A stretch of 64,000 bases of DNA from Flavobacteriales bacterium (GTDB lineage: Bacteria; Bacteroidota; Bacteroidia; Flavobacteriales; Flavobacteriaceae), in contig WTJI01000055.1 of the NCBI GenBank assembly GCA_011524905.1, forward strand, positions 1 to 64,000. Reading direction: 5' to 3'. A program made the translations under genes and the position numbers. Under the pieces are notes generated by a model, which did not search any database, was not told the origin of the DNA, and worked only from the letters and a program-made list of their open reading frames with translations. Shown piece by piece: positions 17,613 through 25,549 of the stretch (position 1 is its first letter; every line of letters starts with the position of its first letter).

Positions 17613-18386
17613 CTATAAACGTATTTTAGTGTGAGGGATATTTTCAGTAAGAACTGCAACTGGACCAATTCGGATATCGTCAACGCCCTTTTCTAGCGCA
17701 TGAAAACAATTGGTTAGTTTGGGAATCATACCATCGGCAATTTGTCCTGTAGCTTGGAGGCTTTTAAAATCTGAAGCTGTAAGTTCTGAAATTAAACTTG
17801 AGGAATCATCAATGTCCAATAGCACTCCTTGTTTTTCAAAACAGTAAATGAGTTGTACTTCGAAGACCTCAGACAAAGCAATCGCAATTTCAGACGCCAT
17901 GGTATCAGCATTTGTATTTAGAAGTTGCCCCTGTCTGTCGTGGGTCAATGAACAGCAAACAGGCACCAGATCAAGCGCACACAAATGTTGAAACAGTTGG
18001 GTGTTGACTTGTACAACGTCGCCCACCCAGCCATAATCAATTTCACTAACGGGCCTTTTGACTGCTTGAACGGCATTGCCATCAGCACCAGACAGACCGA
18101 TCGCGTTGGTTTTCATTGCTTGTAGTTCTGCCGTGATGGTTTTATTGAGCTTTCCCCCATAGGTCATCAGGGCGATCTCTAACATGGCTGTATCGGTAAT
18201 CCGTCGCCCAGCTTTCATTTGGACAGGTACACTCATTTTTTCGGCTAAAGCTGTTGCCGATTTCCCACCACCATGAATTAAGATTTTGGGTTGTTTTAGC
18301 GAAGCAAAAACACTTAAAAAATTTCGCCTGCTGACCTCATTTTCCAAAACAGTGCCTCCTATTTTAACAATTTGTAGCTTATCCAT
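17613..18386 (-). CDS. argB: N-acylglutamate kinase
   Basis: The likely start, MDKLQIVKIGG at 18386, gives 257 residues; an upstream in-frame ATG would reach 60 bases into the carbamoyltransferase gene. It belongs to the amino-acid kinase family, with KIGGTVLEN, the phosphate-binding IHGGGKSATALAEK and NTNADTMASEIA. It phosphorylates N-acylglutamate in the second step of arginine synthesis. Whether it prefers acetyl or succinyl is not evident. Its start overlaps the previous stop by 8 bases (ATGGATAA). Confidence 0.93.
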   Translation of the reverse strand: MDKLQIVKIGGTVLENEVSRRNFLSVFASLKQPKILIHGGGKSATALAEKMSVPVQMKAGRRITDTAMLEIALMTYGGKLNKTITAELQAMKTNAIGLSGADGNAVQAVKRPVSEIDYGWVGDVVQVNTQLFQHLCALDLVPVCCSLTHDRQGQLLNTNADTMASEIAIALSEVFEVQLIYCFEKQGVLLDIDDSSSLISELTASDFKSLQATGQIADGMIPKLTNCFHALEKGVDDIRIGPVAVLTENIPHTKIRL

Positions 18387-19326
18387 CTTGGAGTATTTTT
18401 TGTAGTACTGCTTGTGCGGCATAGGTTCGGTTGCAGGCTTGCTCAATTACCAAGCTATTGGGGGCGTCCAATACAGCATCGGAAACAACCACATTGCGTC
18501 GAACAGGCAAACAATGCATGAATTTTCCTTCCCGGGTTAGTGCCATTTTTTCTTGTGTTATCATCCATTCGTCATCAGTGCGAAGTACTTGTCCATAAGC
18601 GCTAAATGAAGACCAGTTTTTGGCATAAACAAAATCGGCACCTTCCAATGCTTCTCTTTGGTTATTGGTACACTTTATTCCTTGGGTTAGTTTGGGGTCA
18701 AGTGCATAGCCGGAAGGGGAGGCAATGACAAAGCTTGCTTCTTGATGACGCATCATCCGGACAAATGAATTTGGGACAGCTTGCGGGAGGGGTTTGGGAT
18801 GGGGCGCCCAAGTCAAAACGACCTTGGGATATTCCTTTTTTTTATGCGTATTTATAGTCATGGCATCGGCTATTGCCTGAAGGGGATGTGCCGTTGCACT
18901 CTCCATATTAACAATAGGAATGGTGGCGTATTCCATAAAACTACGCAACACTTTTTCGGCCTGATCATCATGGACATTTTGTAGTGAAGCAAAAGCGCGA
19001 ATCGCCAAAATATCACAATATTGTGAAACCACTTGTGCTGCTTCTTTGACGTGTTCTGCTCGATTTAGGTTCATAACAGATCCAGTTTCAAATTCCAATT
19101 GCCAGCCATCTTGTCCCACATTGAGCACCAAAGTTTGCAGGCCTAAATTTTGAGCAGCTTTTTGGGTACTCATGCGTGTGCGTAGACTGGGATTAAAAAA
19201 CAATAAGCCCAATGTTTTCCCGATCCCTAGATGCTGTTGGGCCAAAGGGTTTTTCTTTAAGGCCTGAGCATCTGCTAGGGTTTGGTCAAAGTCAGACCAT
19301 TCATCTAAAGTGAACAAATGTTTCAT
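18379..19326 (-). CDS. argF': N-acylornithine carbamoyltransferase, predicted N-succinylornithine type
   Basis: This 315-residue member of the ATCase/OTCase superfamily carries the carbamoyl-phosphate site FFNPSLRTR (residues 43-51) and HCLPVRRN near the C-terminus. FFNPSLRTR and the following segment match the AOTCase/SOTCase branch, not ordinary ornithine transcarbamylases. Residue 90, in NRAEH, aligns with Glu92 of Xanthomonas campestris AOTCase and Pro90 of Bacteroides fragilis SOTCase; here it is Ala. Published substitution of that Glu by Ala, Pro, Ser or Val turned AOTCase into an SOTCase, so succinyl specificity is predicted. This alignment was made by eye. Confidence 0.9.
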   Translation of the reverse strand: MKHLFTLDEWSDFDQTLADAQALKKNPLAQQHLGIGKTLGLLFFNPSLRTRMSTQKAAQNLGLQTLVLNVGQDGWQLEFETGSVMNLNRAEHVKEAAQVVSQYCDILAIRAFASLQNVHDDQAEKVLRSFMEYATIPIVNMESATAHPLQAIADAMTINTHKKKEYPKVVLTWAPHPKPLPQAVPNSFVRMMRHQEASFVIASPSGYALDPKLTQGIKCTNNQREALEGADFVYAKNWSSFSAYGQVLRTDDEWMITQEKMALTREGKFMHCLPVRRNVVVSDAVLDAPNSLVIEQACNRTYAAQAVLQKILQDG

Positions 19327-20444
19327 AAACTTTCATTTAATGCGGTAAAAAATTGATCTAAATGATGGGTTTGGATAGTGAGAGGGGGGAGGATGCGTAA
19401 AACATTTTTGTTACTACTACCACCAGTAAATATGTGGTGTTTTTCGATTAGGCTTTTTCGCAGCGGGCCCACTTCAAAGTCAAATGCCAACCCCAACATC
19501 AAGCCGCGGCCTTTAACGGTTACGTCTGAAAATTTTTGGGCCTGCTTTCGGAAATAGATTTCCATTTTTAAAGCGTGGCGTTGAAGGTTTTCATTTTTGA
19601 GTACATCCAGCACAGCAAGCGCTGCCCGGCAAGCCATATGATTGCCCCCAAAAGTAGTACCTAGTAAGCCATAACTAGCTTTGAGATCGGGGTGGATCAA
19701 AATGCCCCCCACCGGAAAGCCATTGCCCATCCCCTTGGCCATTGTAATTATATGCGGACGTATCTGCGTATTCTGAAAGGCAAAAAAAGTGCCTGACCTG
19801 GCAAAACCCGATTGGACTTCGTCGGCTATCAAGCAGGCCCCATATTGAAGGCAGAGTTTTTCCATTCCCAAAATAAACGCTCCGCTGGGTTGATCCAATC
19901 CGCCTACACCTTGAATGGGTTCAAAAATAACTGCACAAACATCTCCTTTTTGAAGTTCATGTTCCAGTTTATTGAGGTCGTTAAACGGTAAAAAGCACAC
20001 CGCTTGTTGTTGGTTTAGGGGTGCTGTTATTTTTTTATTGTCTGTAGCTGCAACAGCTGCTGAAGTCCGACCATGAAAGGCGTGATTAAAAGCAATAACA
20101 CGTTTTTTCCCGGTATGAAATGAAGCCATTTTCAGCGCGTTTTCAATGGCTTCAGCACCCGAGCTGCACAGAAACAGTTGGTAATCATTCAAACAGGACT
20201 GTGCTCCAATTTCATCGGCAAGTCGCTGTTGCAGCGGATTTTGTACGGCATTGGAATAAAAGCCGAGGTTTGACAGTTGATCTTGTAAACTCGCTACATA
20301 ATGGGGGTGTGAATGTCCAATTGAAATTACGGCATGTCCACCATAAAGATCCAAATAGCGTTTGCCCTGGGAATCGAATACATACACGTCTTCTGCCCTT
20401 ACTGGGGTGACATCATAGCGTGGGTAGACGTCAAAAAGTTTCAT
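19323..20444 (-). CDS. argD: N-acylornithine aminotransferase
   Basis: This 373-residue class-III PLP aminotransferase has the PLP lysine in MAKGMGNGFPVGG, with GHSHPHYVASL, NAFHGRTSAAVAATDN-type glycine/arginine blocks and ADEVQSGFARSG around it. It converts N-acylglutamate semialdehyde to N-acylornithine. Operon position (overlapping argF' and proC by 4 bases on each side) fixes its pathway. It is shorter than many ArgD (about 400), but no motif seems missing. Confidence 0.93.
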   Translation of the reverse strand: MKLFDVYPRYDVTPVRAEDVYVFDSQGKRYLDLYGGHAVISIGHSHPHYVASLQDQLSNLGFYSNAVQNPLQQRLADEIGAQSCLNDYQLFLCSSGAEAIENALKMASFHTGKKRVIAFNHAFHGRTSAAVAATDNKKITAPLNQQQAVCFLPFNDLNKLEHELQKGDVCAVIFEPIQGVGGLDQPSGAFILGMEKLCLQYGACLIADEVQSGFARSGTFFAFQNTQIRPHIITMAKGMGNGFPVGGILIHPDLKASYGLLGTTFGGNHMACRAALAVLDVLKNENLQRHALKMEIYFRKQAQKFSDVTVKGRGLMLGLAFDFEVGPLRKSLIEKHHIFTGGSSNKNVLRILPPLTIQTHHLDQFFTALNESL

Positions 20445-21235
20445 GATTGAGAGATTTCTGAGATTTTTTCAAAAGAAGCATTGAGCCCTTTGATTAAGGA
20501 ACTGCTTAGGCCTTGGTGTTCCATTTCATTCAGTCCAGTAATAGTGCATCCACGTGGAGTGGTTACCCGATCGATTTCTTGTTCGGGGTGTGAATTCGTT
20601 TCTATGAGCAGGCTAGCGGCGCCTAGCGCAGTTTGCATGGACATCTTCATAGCTATTTCCGCATCAAATCCCAGTTGGATGCCGCCCTGCGTGGTTGCTC
20701 GAATGAGTCGCATCCAAAAGGCGATTCCACTTGCACAAAGAACCGTGGCCGCTTGCATCAGTTTTTCTTCTATAACTATACTGGTACCCAAACCGTTAAA
20801 TATGGCTTCTGCAATGGCAATACGATCTTTACCAGCCGTATTAGAACACAAGCAGGTCATGGATTTTCCTACCGAAATAGCCGTGTTGGGCATGGAACGA
20901 ATAATGGGGGTTTGTGTACCGACTAGGGTTTCCATCCGATTAATTTTAAAGCCGGTGATCGTTGAGATCAAAAGGTGTTTGTCGGTCAACAAATCTTTGA
21001 TTTCCTTCAAAATAGTCTCTAGTTGATTGGGTTGCACAGCCAAAATGATAATATCCGAGTTTTGGACCGCCTCTTGGTTATTCGTGGTGAGGTAGACCTG
21101 ATGATATTCCTTCCATTTGTCTATTGCTGATAGCTTGCGTTTGGTCAAATACAAGGTGGTGTGTGTTTGGTTGAGGACAATGCCCTTGGCAATACTCAAA
21201 CCCAGATTTCCAGCACCAATAATTGCGATTCTCAT
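20441..21235 (-). CDS. proC: Pyrroline-5-carboxylate reductase
   Basis: This 264-residue protein has an N-terminal Rossmann fold (GAGNLGLSIAKGI) and a C-terminal helical dimerisation domain with the conserved TPRGCTITGLNEMEHQG-type block. It makes proline from pyrroline-5-carboxylate. A proline gene inside the arginine operon is a recurrent flavobacterial arrangement; it ties both glutamate-derived amino acids to one transcript. It is followed by argD (4-base overlap) and preceded by argC (10-base gap). Confidence 0.93.
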   Translation of the reverse strand: MRIAIIGAGNLGLSIAKGIVLNQTHTTLYLTKRKLSAIDKWKEYHQVYLTTNNQEAVQNSDIIILAVQPNQLETILKEIKDLLTDKHLLISTITGFKINRMETLVGTQTPIIRSMPNTAISVGKSMTCLCSNTAGKDRIAIAEAIFNGLGTSIVIEEKLMQAATVLCASGIAFWMRLIRATTQGGIQLGFDAEIAMKMSMQTALGAASLLIETNSHPEQEIDRVTTPRGCTITGLNEMEHQGLSSSLIKGLNASFEKISEISQS

Positions 21236-21245
21236 ACAGTAAAAA

Positions 21246-22217
21246 TTAGTAAACAGTTGCTTTTAAATTCAATCCGAGTGTTTCTTCCCATCCCATGATG
21301 AGGTTAAGGTTTTGTATGGCTTGCCCCGATGCCCCCTTGAGCAGGTTATCAATTACAGCAGAGACCATTAAATAGTCCTTATAACGATGCAAATGCAAGT
21401 GGCACTGATTGGTATTGACCACCTGTTTGAGGTGTACTTCTTGGGTTGCGACTTGGGTAAAGGGATGACTTGAATAGTAATCCTGATAGAGCTGTTGGGC
21501 GATTTCTATGCTTTCATTGAAATGCGTGTAAGCCGTAGCAAAAATGCCGCGTGTAAAATTTCCTCTTTGGGGTAGAAAAAGCAATTCTTGCTCAGGCTGA
21601 CTGTTGAACAAGGTCTCTTTTATTTCTCCCAAATGTTGGTGGGTAAAGGGTTTGTACCATGAAACATTTTGGGTACGCCAACTAAAATGCGTAGTAGCAC
21701 TAAGTCCCGCACCAGCCCCTGTACTACCCGTAACAGCATTGATATGAACAGCTGCCTGAAGCCATCCATTTTGTGCCAATGGAAGAAGGGCCAATTGAAT
21801 GGCAGTAGCAAAACATCCTGGGTTGGCAATGTATTGCGCTTTTTTGATAGATGAACGCTGATATTCAGGCAAACCATAAACAAACGATTGGGTTTTAAAA
21901 CGAGCGCTGGACTGGAGTCTAAACTCATTACTCAAATCAATGACAATGGTACTTTTATTTATTGGGTGGGTTTCCAAAAATGTTTTGGAATGCCCGTGCC
22001 CCAAACAAAGGAAAAGCACATCAACTTCGGGATTGATTTGGTCAGTAAACAGTAGCTCGGTTTGACCGAGTAAATCAGGATGGGTGGCTGAAAGTGCCGT
22101 TCCTGGTCGGGTAGAGGAATATACAAAGTCAAGGTTAAGTGCAGGGTGGTGTAATACAAGCCGGATAAGCTCCCCGCCTGTCATCCCCGAACCACCAATA
22201 ATACCTATACTTTTCAT
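21246..22217 (-). CDS. argC: N-acyl-gamma-glutamyl-phosphate reductase
   Basis: This 323-residue enzyme reduces N-acylglutamyl phosphate to the semialdehyde with NADPH. The Rossmann motif is GGSGMTGGELIRL (residues 8-20) and the catalytic Cys is in ANPGCFATA. The start overlaps argG by 4 bases. Acetyl versus succinyl substrate cannot be judged from the sequence alone. Confidence 0.94.
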   Translation of the reverse strand: MKSIGIIGGSGMTGGELIRLVLHHPALNLDFVYSSTRPGTALSATHPDLLGQTELLFTDQINPEVDVLFLCLGHGHSKTFLETHPINKSTIVIDLSNEFRLQSSARFKTQSFVYGLPEYQRSSIKKAQYIANPGCFATAIQLALLPLAQNGWLQAAVHINAVTGSTGAGAGLSATTHFSWRTQNVSWYKPFTHQHLGEIKETLFNSQPEQELLFLPQRGNFTRGIFATAYTHFNESIEIAQQLYQDYYSSHPFTQVATQEVHLKQVVNTNQCHLHLHRYKDYLMVSAVIDNLLKGASGQAIQNLNLIMGWEETLGLNLKATVY

Positions 22218-23398
22218 GATTCTTTATTTACAGTGTGATATATTTTATTTGAGGTAGCTAGGATTTTGATAAATCCTTTCGCTTCTGCGGCAGACCATGC
22301 TTTGTTCATTTCCCCATAACTACCAAACTGAGTTTGCATCAAATCATGGCTCGACACAATGCCCTCAAGTTCAAAACGGTAGGGATGTAGTTTCACTTTT
22401 ACTTGCCCAGTAACTTTGTCCTGGCTTGATTGTAAAAAGGCTTCTATGTCTCGCATGACTGGATCGAGGTAATGTCCCTCGTGTAATTGCATCCCATAAA
22501 ACTGTGCCATTTGGTCTTTTTGGAATTGCTGCCATTTACTGAGGGTGTGTTTTTCCAATAATTGATGGGCCTTAATCAGGATCAGGGGTGCCGCGGCTTC
22601 AAATCCAACCCGCCCTTTGATTCCTACAATGGTATCTCCCACATGCACATCCCTACCAATAGCGTAAGGAGCCGCTATTTCTGCTAAGGCTTGAATGATT
22701 GATACAGGCTTGCTGAAGTGGCTGTTGATACCAACTGGTGCCCCTTTCTCAAAGTGAAGTGTTAGGCTTTCACTATCTTTTTTTATTAGTTGGGATGGAT
22801 AGGCTTTTTCGGGTAGGGCTTGATCAGAAGTCAGGGTTTCTGTTCCTCCGACACTTGTTCCCCATAAACCTTTGTTGATCGAATACTGGGCTTTTTCCCA
22901 AGACATTTGAAAGCCCTCTTTTTGGAGGTAAGTAATCTCTTGCTGACGCGATAGTTGCTGATCACGAATAGGGGTGATGATATCCATGTCTGGCGCTAGA
23001 ATTTGAAAGATCATATCAAAACGGACTTGGTCATTACCTGCGCCCGTACTGCCATGAGCAATGGCGGTGGCGTCAATTTGTTGAGCATAAGCGATGATTT
23101 CCATACCCTGTATGATGCGTTCAGCCGATACGGAAAGGGGGTAGGTCCCATTTCTAAGGACATTCCCATAAAGCAGATACTGTACAATTCGATCGTAATA
23201 GTTGTCGAGCGCATCGATATTTTGAAAGTGTGTGGCCCCGAGTGCATAGGCACGTTTTTCCATCTCAATTACTTCCGTATCCGAAAAACCACCCGTATTG
23301 ATACTAATCGCATGTATGGCATAACCTTCTTGACTCAGTTGACGCAGACAATATGACGTATCCAAACCCCCACTGTAAGCAAGTACTAATTTTTTCAT
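22214..23398 (-). CDS. argG: Argininosuccinate synthase
   Basis: This 394-residue enzyme joins citrulline and aspartate using ATP. The N-terminal PP-loop LAYSGGLDTSY (residues 6-16) and AHGSTGAGNDQVRF are diagnostic. It is the second structural gene of the operon, overlapping the GNAT gene and argC by 4 bases each. Confidence 0.96.
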   Translation of the reverse strand: MKKLVLAYSGGLDTSYCLRQLSQEGYAIHAISINTGGFSDTEVIEMEKRAYALGATHFQNIDALDNYYDRIVQYLLYGNVLRNGTYPLSVSAERIIQGMEIIAYAQQIDATAIAHGSTGAGNDQVRFDMIFQILAPDMDIITPIRDQQLSRQQEITYLQKEGFQMSWEKAQYSINKGLWGTSVGGTETLTSDQALPEKAYPSQLIKKDSESLTLHFEKGAPVGINSHFSKPVSIIQALAEIAAPYAIGRDVHVGDTIVGIKGRVGFEAAAPLILIKAHQLLEKHTLSKWQQFQKDQMAQFYGMQLHEGHYLDPVMRDIEAFLQSSQDKVTGQVKVKLHPYRFELEGIVSSHDLMQTQFGSYGEMNKAWSAAEAKGFIKILATSNKIYHTVNKES

Positions 23399-23982
23399 TG
23401 GTTAATTTTTTTGGTGGAAAACAGCTGTTTCCATTTAGATTTTTGTTTTTTTTCTTCAAGTGAAGGACCTTGATATAACATACCTGTACATAGACACATA
23501 CTGCGTTGGGTGCGAATCAAAACGTCATAGTTTTTGCAACTTTGACAGCCATTCCAGAATTCGATATCATCGGTTAGTTCTGAAAAATGAACAGGCTTGT
23601 AGCCGAGTTGAGAGTTAATTTTCATAACTGCTTTTCCTGTTGTGATACCAAAAATTTTAGCGGTTGGGTAGCACTTTTGCGAGTGGATTAGGGTTTTCTC
23701 TTTGATGGCTTTGGCCAGACCTTTTCCTCGGTACGCAGGAAAAACAATCAGTCCCGAATGGGCCAAATACCGCCCCTGTCCCCACACTTCAATGTAGCAG
23801 AAGCCTGCTATTTTGTCTTTGTCGACGGCAATGATGGCTTGTTGATTTTCGATTTTTGAAGCGATATAGGCGGGGGTGCGTCGCGCTATCCCAGTGCCTC
23901 TGACTTTGGCAGAAGTGTCAATTTCCTGACTAATTGCTGCTGAAAAATGTATATGTCTAGAATCTGCAATGGTAATATCCAT
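23395..23982 (-). CDS. GNAT acyltransferase with Cys-rich tail, candidate first enzyme of arginine synthesis
   Basis: This 195-residue protein has a GNAT fold; the acyl-CoA site is within VFPAYRGKGLAKAIKEK. The C-terminal third carries five cysteines (CQSCKN, then MCLCTG), which may bind metal. As the first gene of a complete arginine operon that otherwise lacks argA or argJ, it is the natural candidate for N-acetyl- or N-succinylglutamate synthase. The functional call is context-based. It lies about 90 bases after the leader peptide stop and overlaps argG by 4 bases. Confidence 0.8.
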   Translation of the reverse strand: MDITIADSRHIHFSAAISQEIDTSAKVRGTGIARRTPAYIASKIENQQAIIAVDKDKIAGFCYIEVWGQGRYLAHSGLIVFPAYRGKGLAKAIKEKTLIHSQKCYPTAKIFGITTGKAVMKINSQLGYKPVHFSELTDDIEFWNGCQSCKNYDVLIRTQRSMCLCTGMLYQGPSLEEKKQKSKWKQLFSTKKINQ

Positions 23983-24032
23983 GCAAAATGGTATTTGATT
24001 AAAGTATTGGTTGAAAAAAATTTTGGAGAGAA

Positions 24033-24054
24033 GAACCCGGACGCACCTGGGTTC
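24033..24054 (-). terminator. Hairpin of the proposed arginine attenuator
   Basis: On the minus strand GAACCC and GGGTTC pair, extended by GG-CC across a bulged A, with a 5-base loop: about 8 pairs in an AT-rich setting. It starts 20 bases after the leader peptide stop. The seven-T run lies 12 bases further on (24014-24020), so it is not a textbook intrinsic terminator. Its 5' arm could alternatively pair with the GGGGTAGTTTG at 24065-24075, giving a possible antiterminator. Confidence 0.5.
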
Positions 24055-24074
24055 GATATATTAGCAAACTACCC

Positions 24075-24143
24075 CTAGGGGCGACGGCGCGGGCGGCGGA
24101 TGAAAACTATAGCTGAGTGATAGTTTGGTTGATTCGTTTGCAT
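24075..24143 (-). CDS. Arginine-rich leader peptide (22 residues) upstream of the arg operon
   Basis: This short ORF begins ATG at 24143 (MQTNQPNYHS) and ends RRPRRRP before TAG. Five of its last seven codons are arginine (CGC CGC, then CGC CGT CGC, separated by one proline codon). The run forms a GC-rich patch that stands out against AT-rich surroundings. It is followed by a stable hairpin and then the first gene of the arginine operon, which is the classical layout of a ribosome-mediated attenuator. Translation and the switch are inferred; no homologue was checked. A TACTTTTA (24148-24155) just upstream may be its -7 promoter element, which would make the transcript nearly leaderless. Confidence 0.6.
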   Translation of the reverse strand: MQTNQPNYHSAIVFIRRPRRRP

Positions 24144-24159
24144 ATTGTAAAAGTACAAT
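24144..24159. promoter_or_regulatory. Inverted repeat overlapping the arg promoter region
   Basis: ATTGTA (24144-24149) and TACAAT (24154-24159) form a perfect inverted repeat around 4 bases, in the divergent region between arg and tilS and over the possible -7 element of the arg transcript. It could be an operator; it does not look like the E. coli ARG box. Confidence 0.35.
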
Positions 24160-24235
24160 CTTTTTTTTTAAGTGCTGGACTGCCTGAAATTTTTATGATT
24201 TTGAATCCCTGATTCGGGTAGCAATGATAAATCCG

Positions 24236-24243
24236 TAATTTTG
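24236..24243 (+). promoter_or_regulatory. Possible -7 element for tilS
   Basis: TAATTTTG fits TAnnTTTG exactly and ends 4 bases before the GTG start of tilS, which would give an almost leaderless mRNA. No TTTG at the right -33 distance was found. Confidence 0.35.
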
Positions 24244-24247
24244 GTCT

Positions 24248-25549
24248 GTGAAAAAGGAGTTTGAATCTCATATTCGTAATAATTTCCCAAATCTTTTTGG
24301 GGCCAACTTACTGGTTGCGAATAGTTCTGGCGTAGATAGTATGGTGTTAAGCACACTTTTACTGCAATGCAACTTATCTTTTTCAGTGGCATATGCCAAT
24401 TTTCAATTGCGACCTGAAGCTGAACAGGAAGCTCAGTTTTTACAGCAGTGGGCCACTGAAAATCAGCTACCATTTTACACACAAAAATTCGATACGGCAG
24501 CCAGGGCACAAAAAGAGAAAAAATCCATTCAGTTGATGGCCCGCGAACTGCGTTATGATTGGTTTGAAAGTCTGCAAAAAAAACACGGACTTGACTGGAT
24601 TCTTACGGCCCACCATTTAAATGATCAGGTAGAGACTTTCCTCATGCATTCTTTTCGGGGGACGGGACCAAAAGGGTTATGCGGGATACCGGCGAACAAT
24701 ACCAGTATAATGCGTCCTTTACTTCCTTTTACAAAAAAGGAAATCCTTGCTTTTGCTCATAGTGAAAAAATTAACTGGTGTGAAGACACCTCCAATACCT
24801 CAGATACGTATCGGCGCAATCGGATTCGACATCAAGTTGTTCCAGCCCTTGAAGAAGAGTTTCCACAGCTACCAAACAATTTCCAGAAAACACTCTCTTT
24901 GATGCAGCAGCAGCAATCCTTTGTGGACCATCAAATAGCAATTTGGAAAGACAAATACTGGCAAGTCCAAGAAGCGCATATTCGCATAGATCTGACAGCC
25001 CTATTAGCACATCCCATGCCAATATTTTGGATGCATCAATTGTTGGCACCCTATGGTTTTGATGCCCAAGAAGTATTCAAATTAGCAGCGACACAATCAG
25101 GTAAATTTTTAGAATCTGGCACCCATCGGCTTAACAAAGAACGCAGCCACCTCACACTACTAGCACGTGGCAGTCAAACAGAAGCCCTACTTTTTCACTT
25201 GAATGGCTGGGATGATTTTAATCAAAAAGGCCTTCCTTTGGTTCTCAGTCAAAAGCCACATGATAGAAGCGATAGCAATCAAGTCTATCTAGACCCCAAC
25301 ACCATTCGTTTTCCTGTGGTACTTCGAAAAAAAAATCCAGGCGATTTTATGTATCCCGTTGGGATGCAAGGGCGAAAAAAAATCAGTAAGTATTTTAAAG
25401 ATGAAAAATACACCCAACTGGAAAAAGAAACACAGTGGTTGCTTTGTCAGGGGTCTGAAGTGATTTGGATTGTCGGGCGCCGTGCCAACAGAAAATTTGT
25501 CCATACACCCAAGAGCACTGCAGGAGTTTTGATTACCTTTGGCGCATGA
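24248..25549 (+). CDS. tilS: tRNA(Ile)-lysidine synthase
   Basis: This 433-residue enzyme converts cytidine-34 of tRNA-Ile(CAU) to lysidine so that it reads AUA. The PP-loop is SSGVDSM at residues 26-32, and HHLNDQVETFLM and RNRIRHQVVP are conserved blocks of the catalytic domain; a C-terminal tRNA-binding region is present. The start is GTG at 24248, since no ATG lies between it and the PP-loop. It overlaps dsbD by 4 bases (ATGA). Confidence 0.93.
   Translation: MKKEFESHIRNNFPNLFGANLLVANSSGVDSMVLSTLLLQCNLSFSVAYANFQLRPEAEQEAQFLQQWATENQLPFYTQKFDTAARAQKEKKSIQLMARELRYDWFESLQKKHGLDWILTAHHLNDQVETFLMHSFRGTGPKGLCGIPANNTSIMRPLLPFTKKEILAFAHSEKINWCEDTSNTSDTYRRNRIRHQVVPALEEEFPQLPNNFQKTLSLMQQQQSFVDHQIAIWKDKYWQVQEAHIRIDLTALLAHPMPIFWMHQLLAPYGFDAQEVFKLAATQSGKFLESGTHRLNKERSHLTLLARGSQTEALLFHLNGWDDFNQKGLPLVLSQKPHDRSDSNQVYLDPNTIRFPVVLRKKNPGDFMYPVGMQGRKKISKYFKDEKYTQLEKETQWLLCQGSEVIWIVGRRANRKFVHTPKSTAGVLITFGA

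Noticed and set aside
20481-21026. 181-codon plus-strand ORF over proC
   Set aside because: It is antisense to proC; no family feature and no start signal.
24045-24060. GGGTTCGATAT stretch resembling a tRNA T-arm
   Set aside because: No acceptor, D or anticodon arm fits around it; the bases belong to the hairpin before the arg operon.
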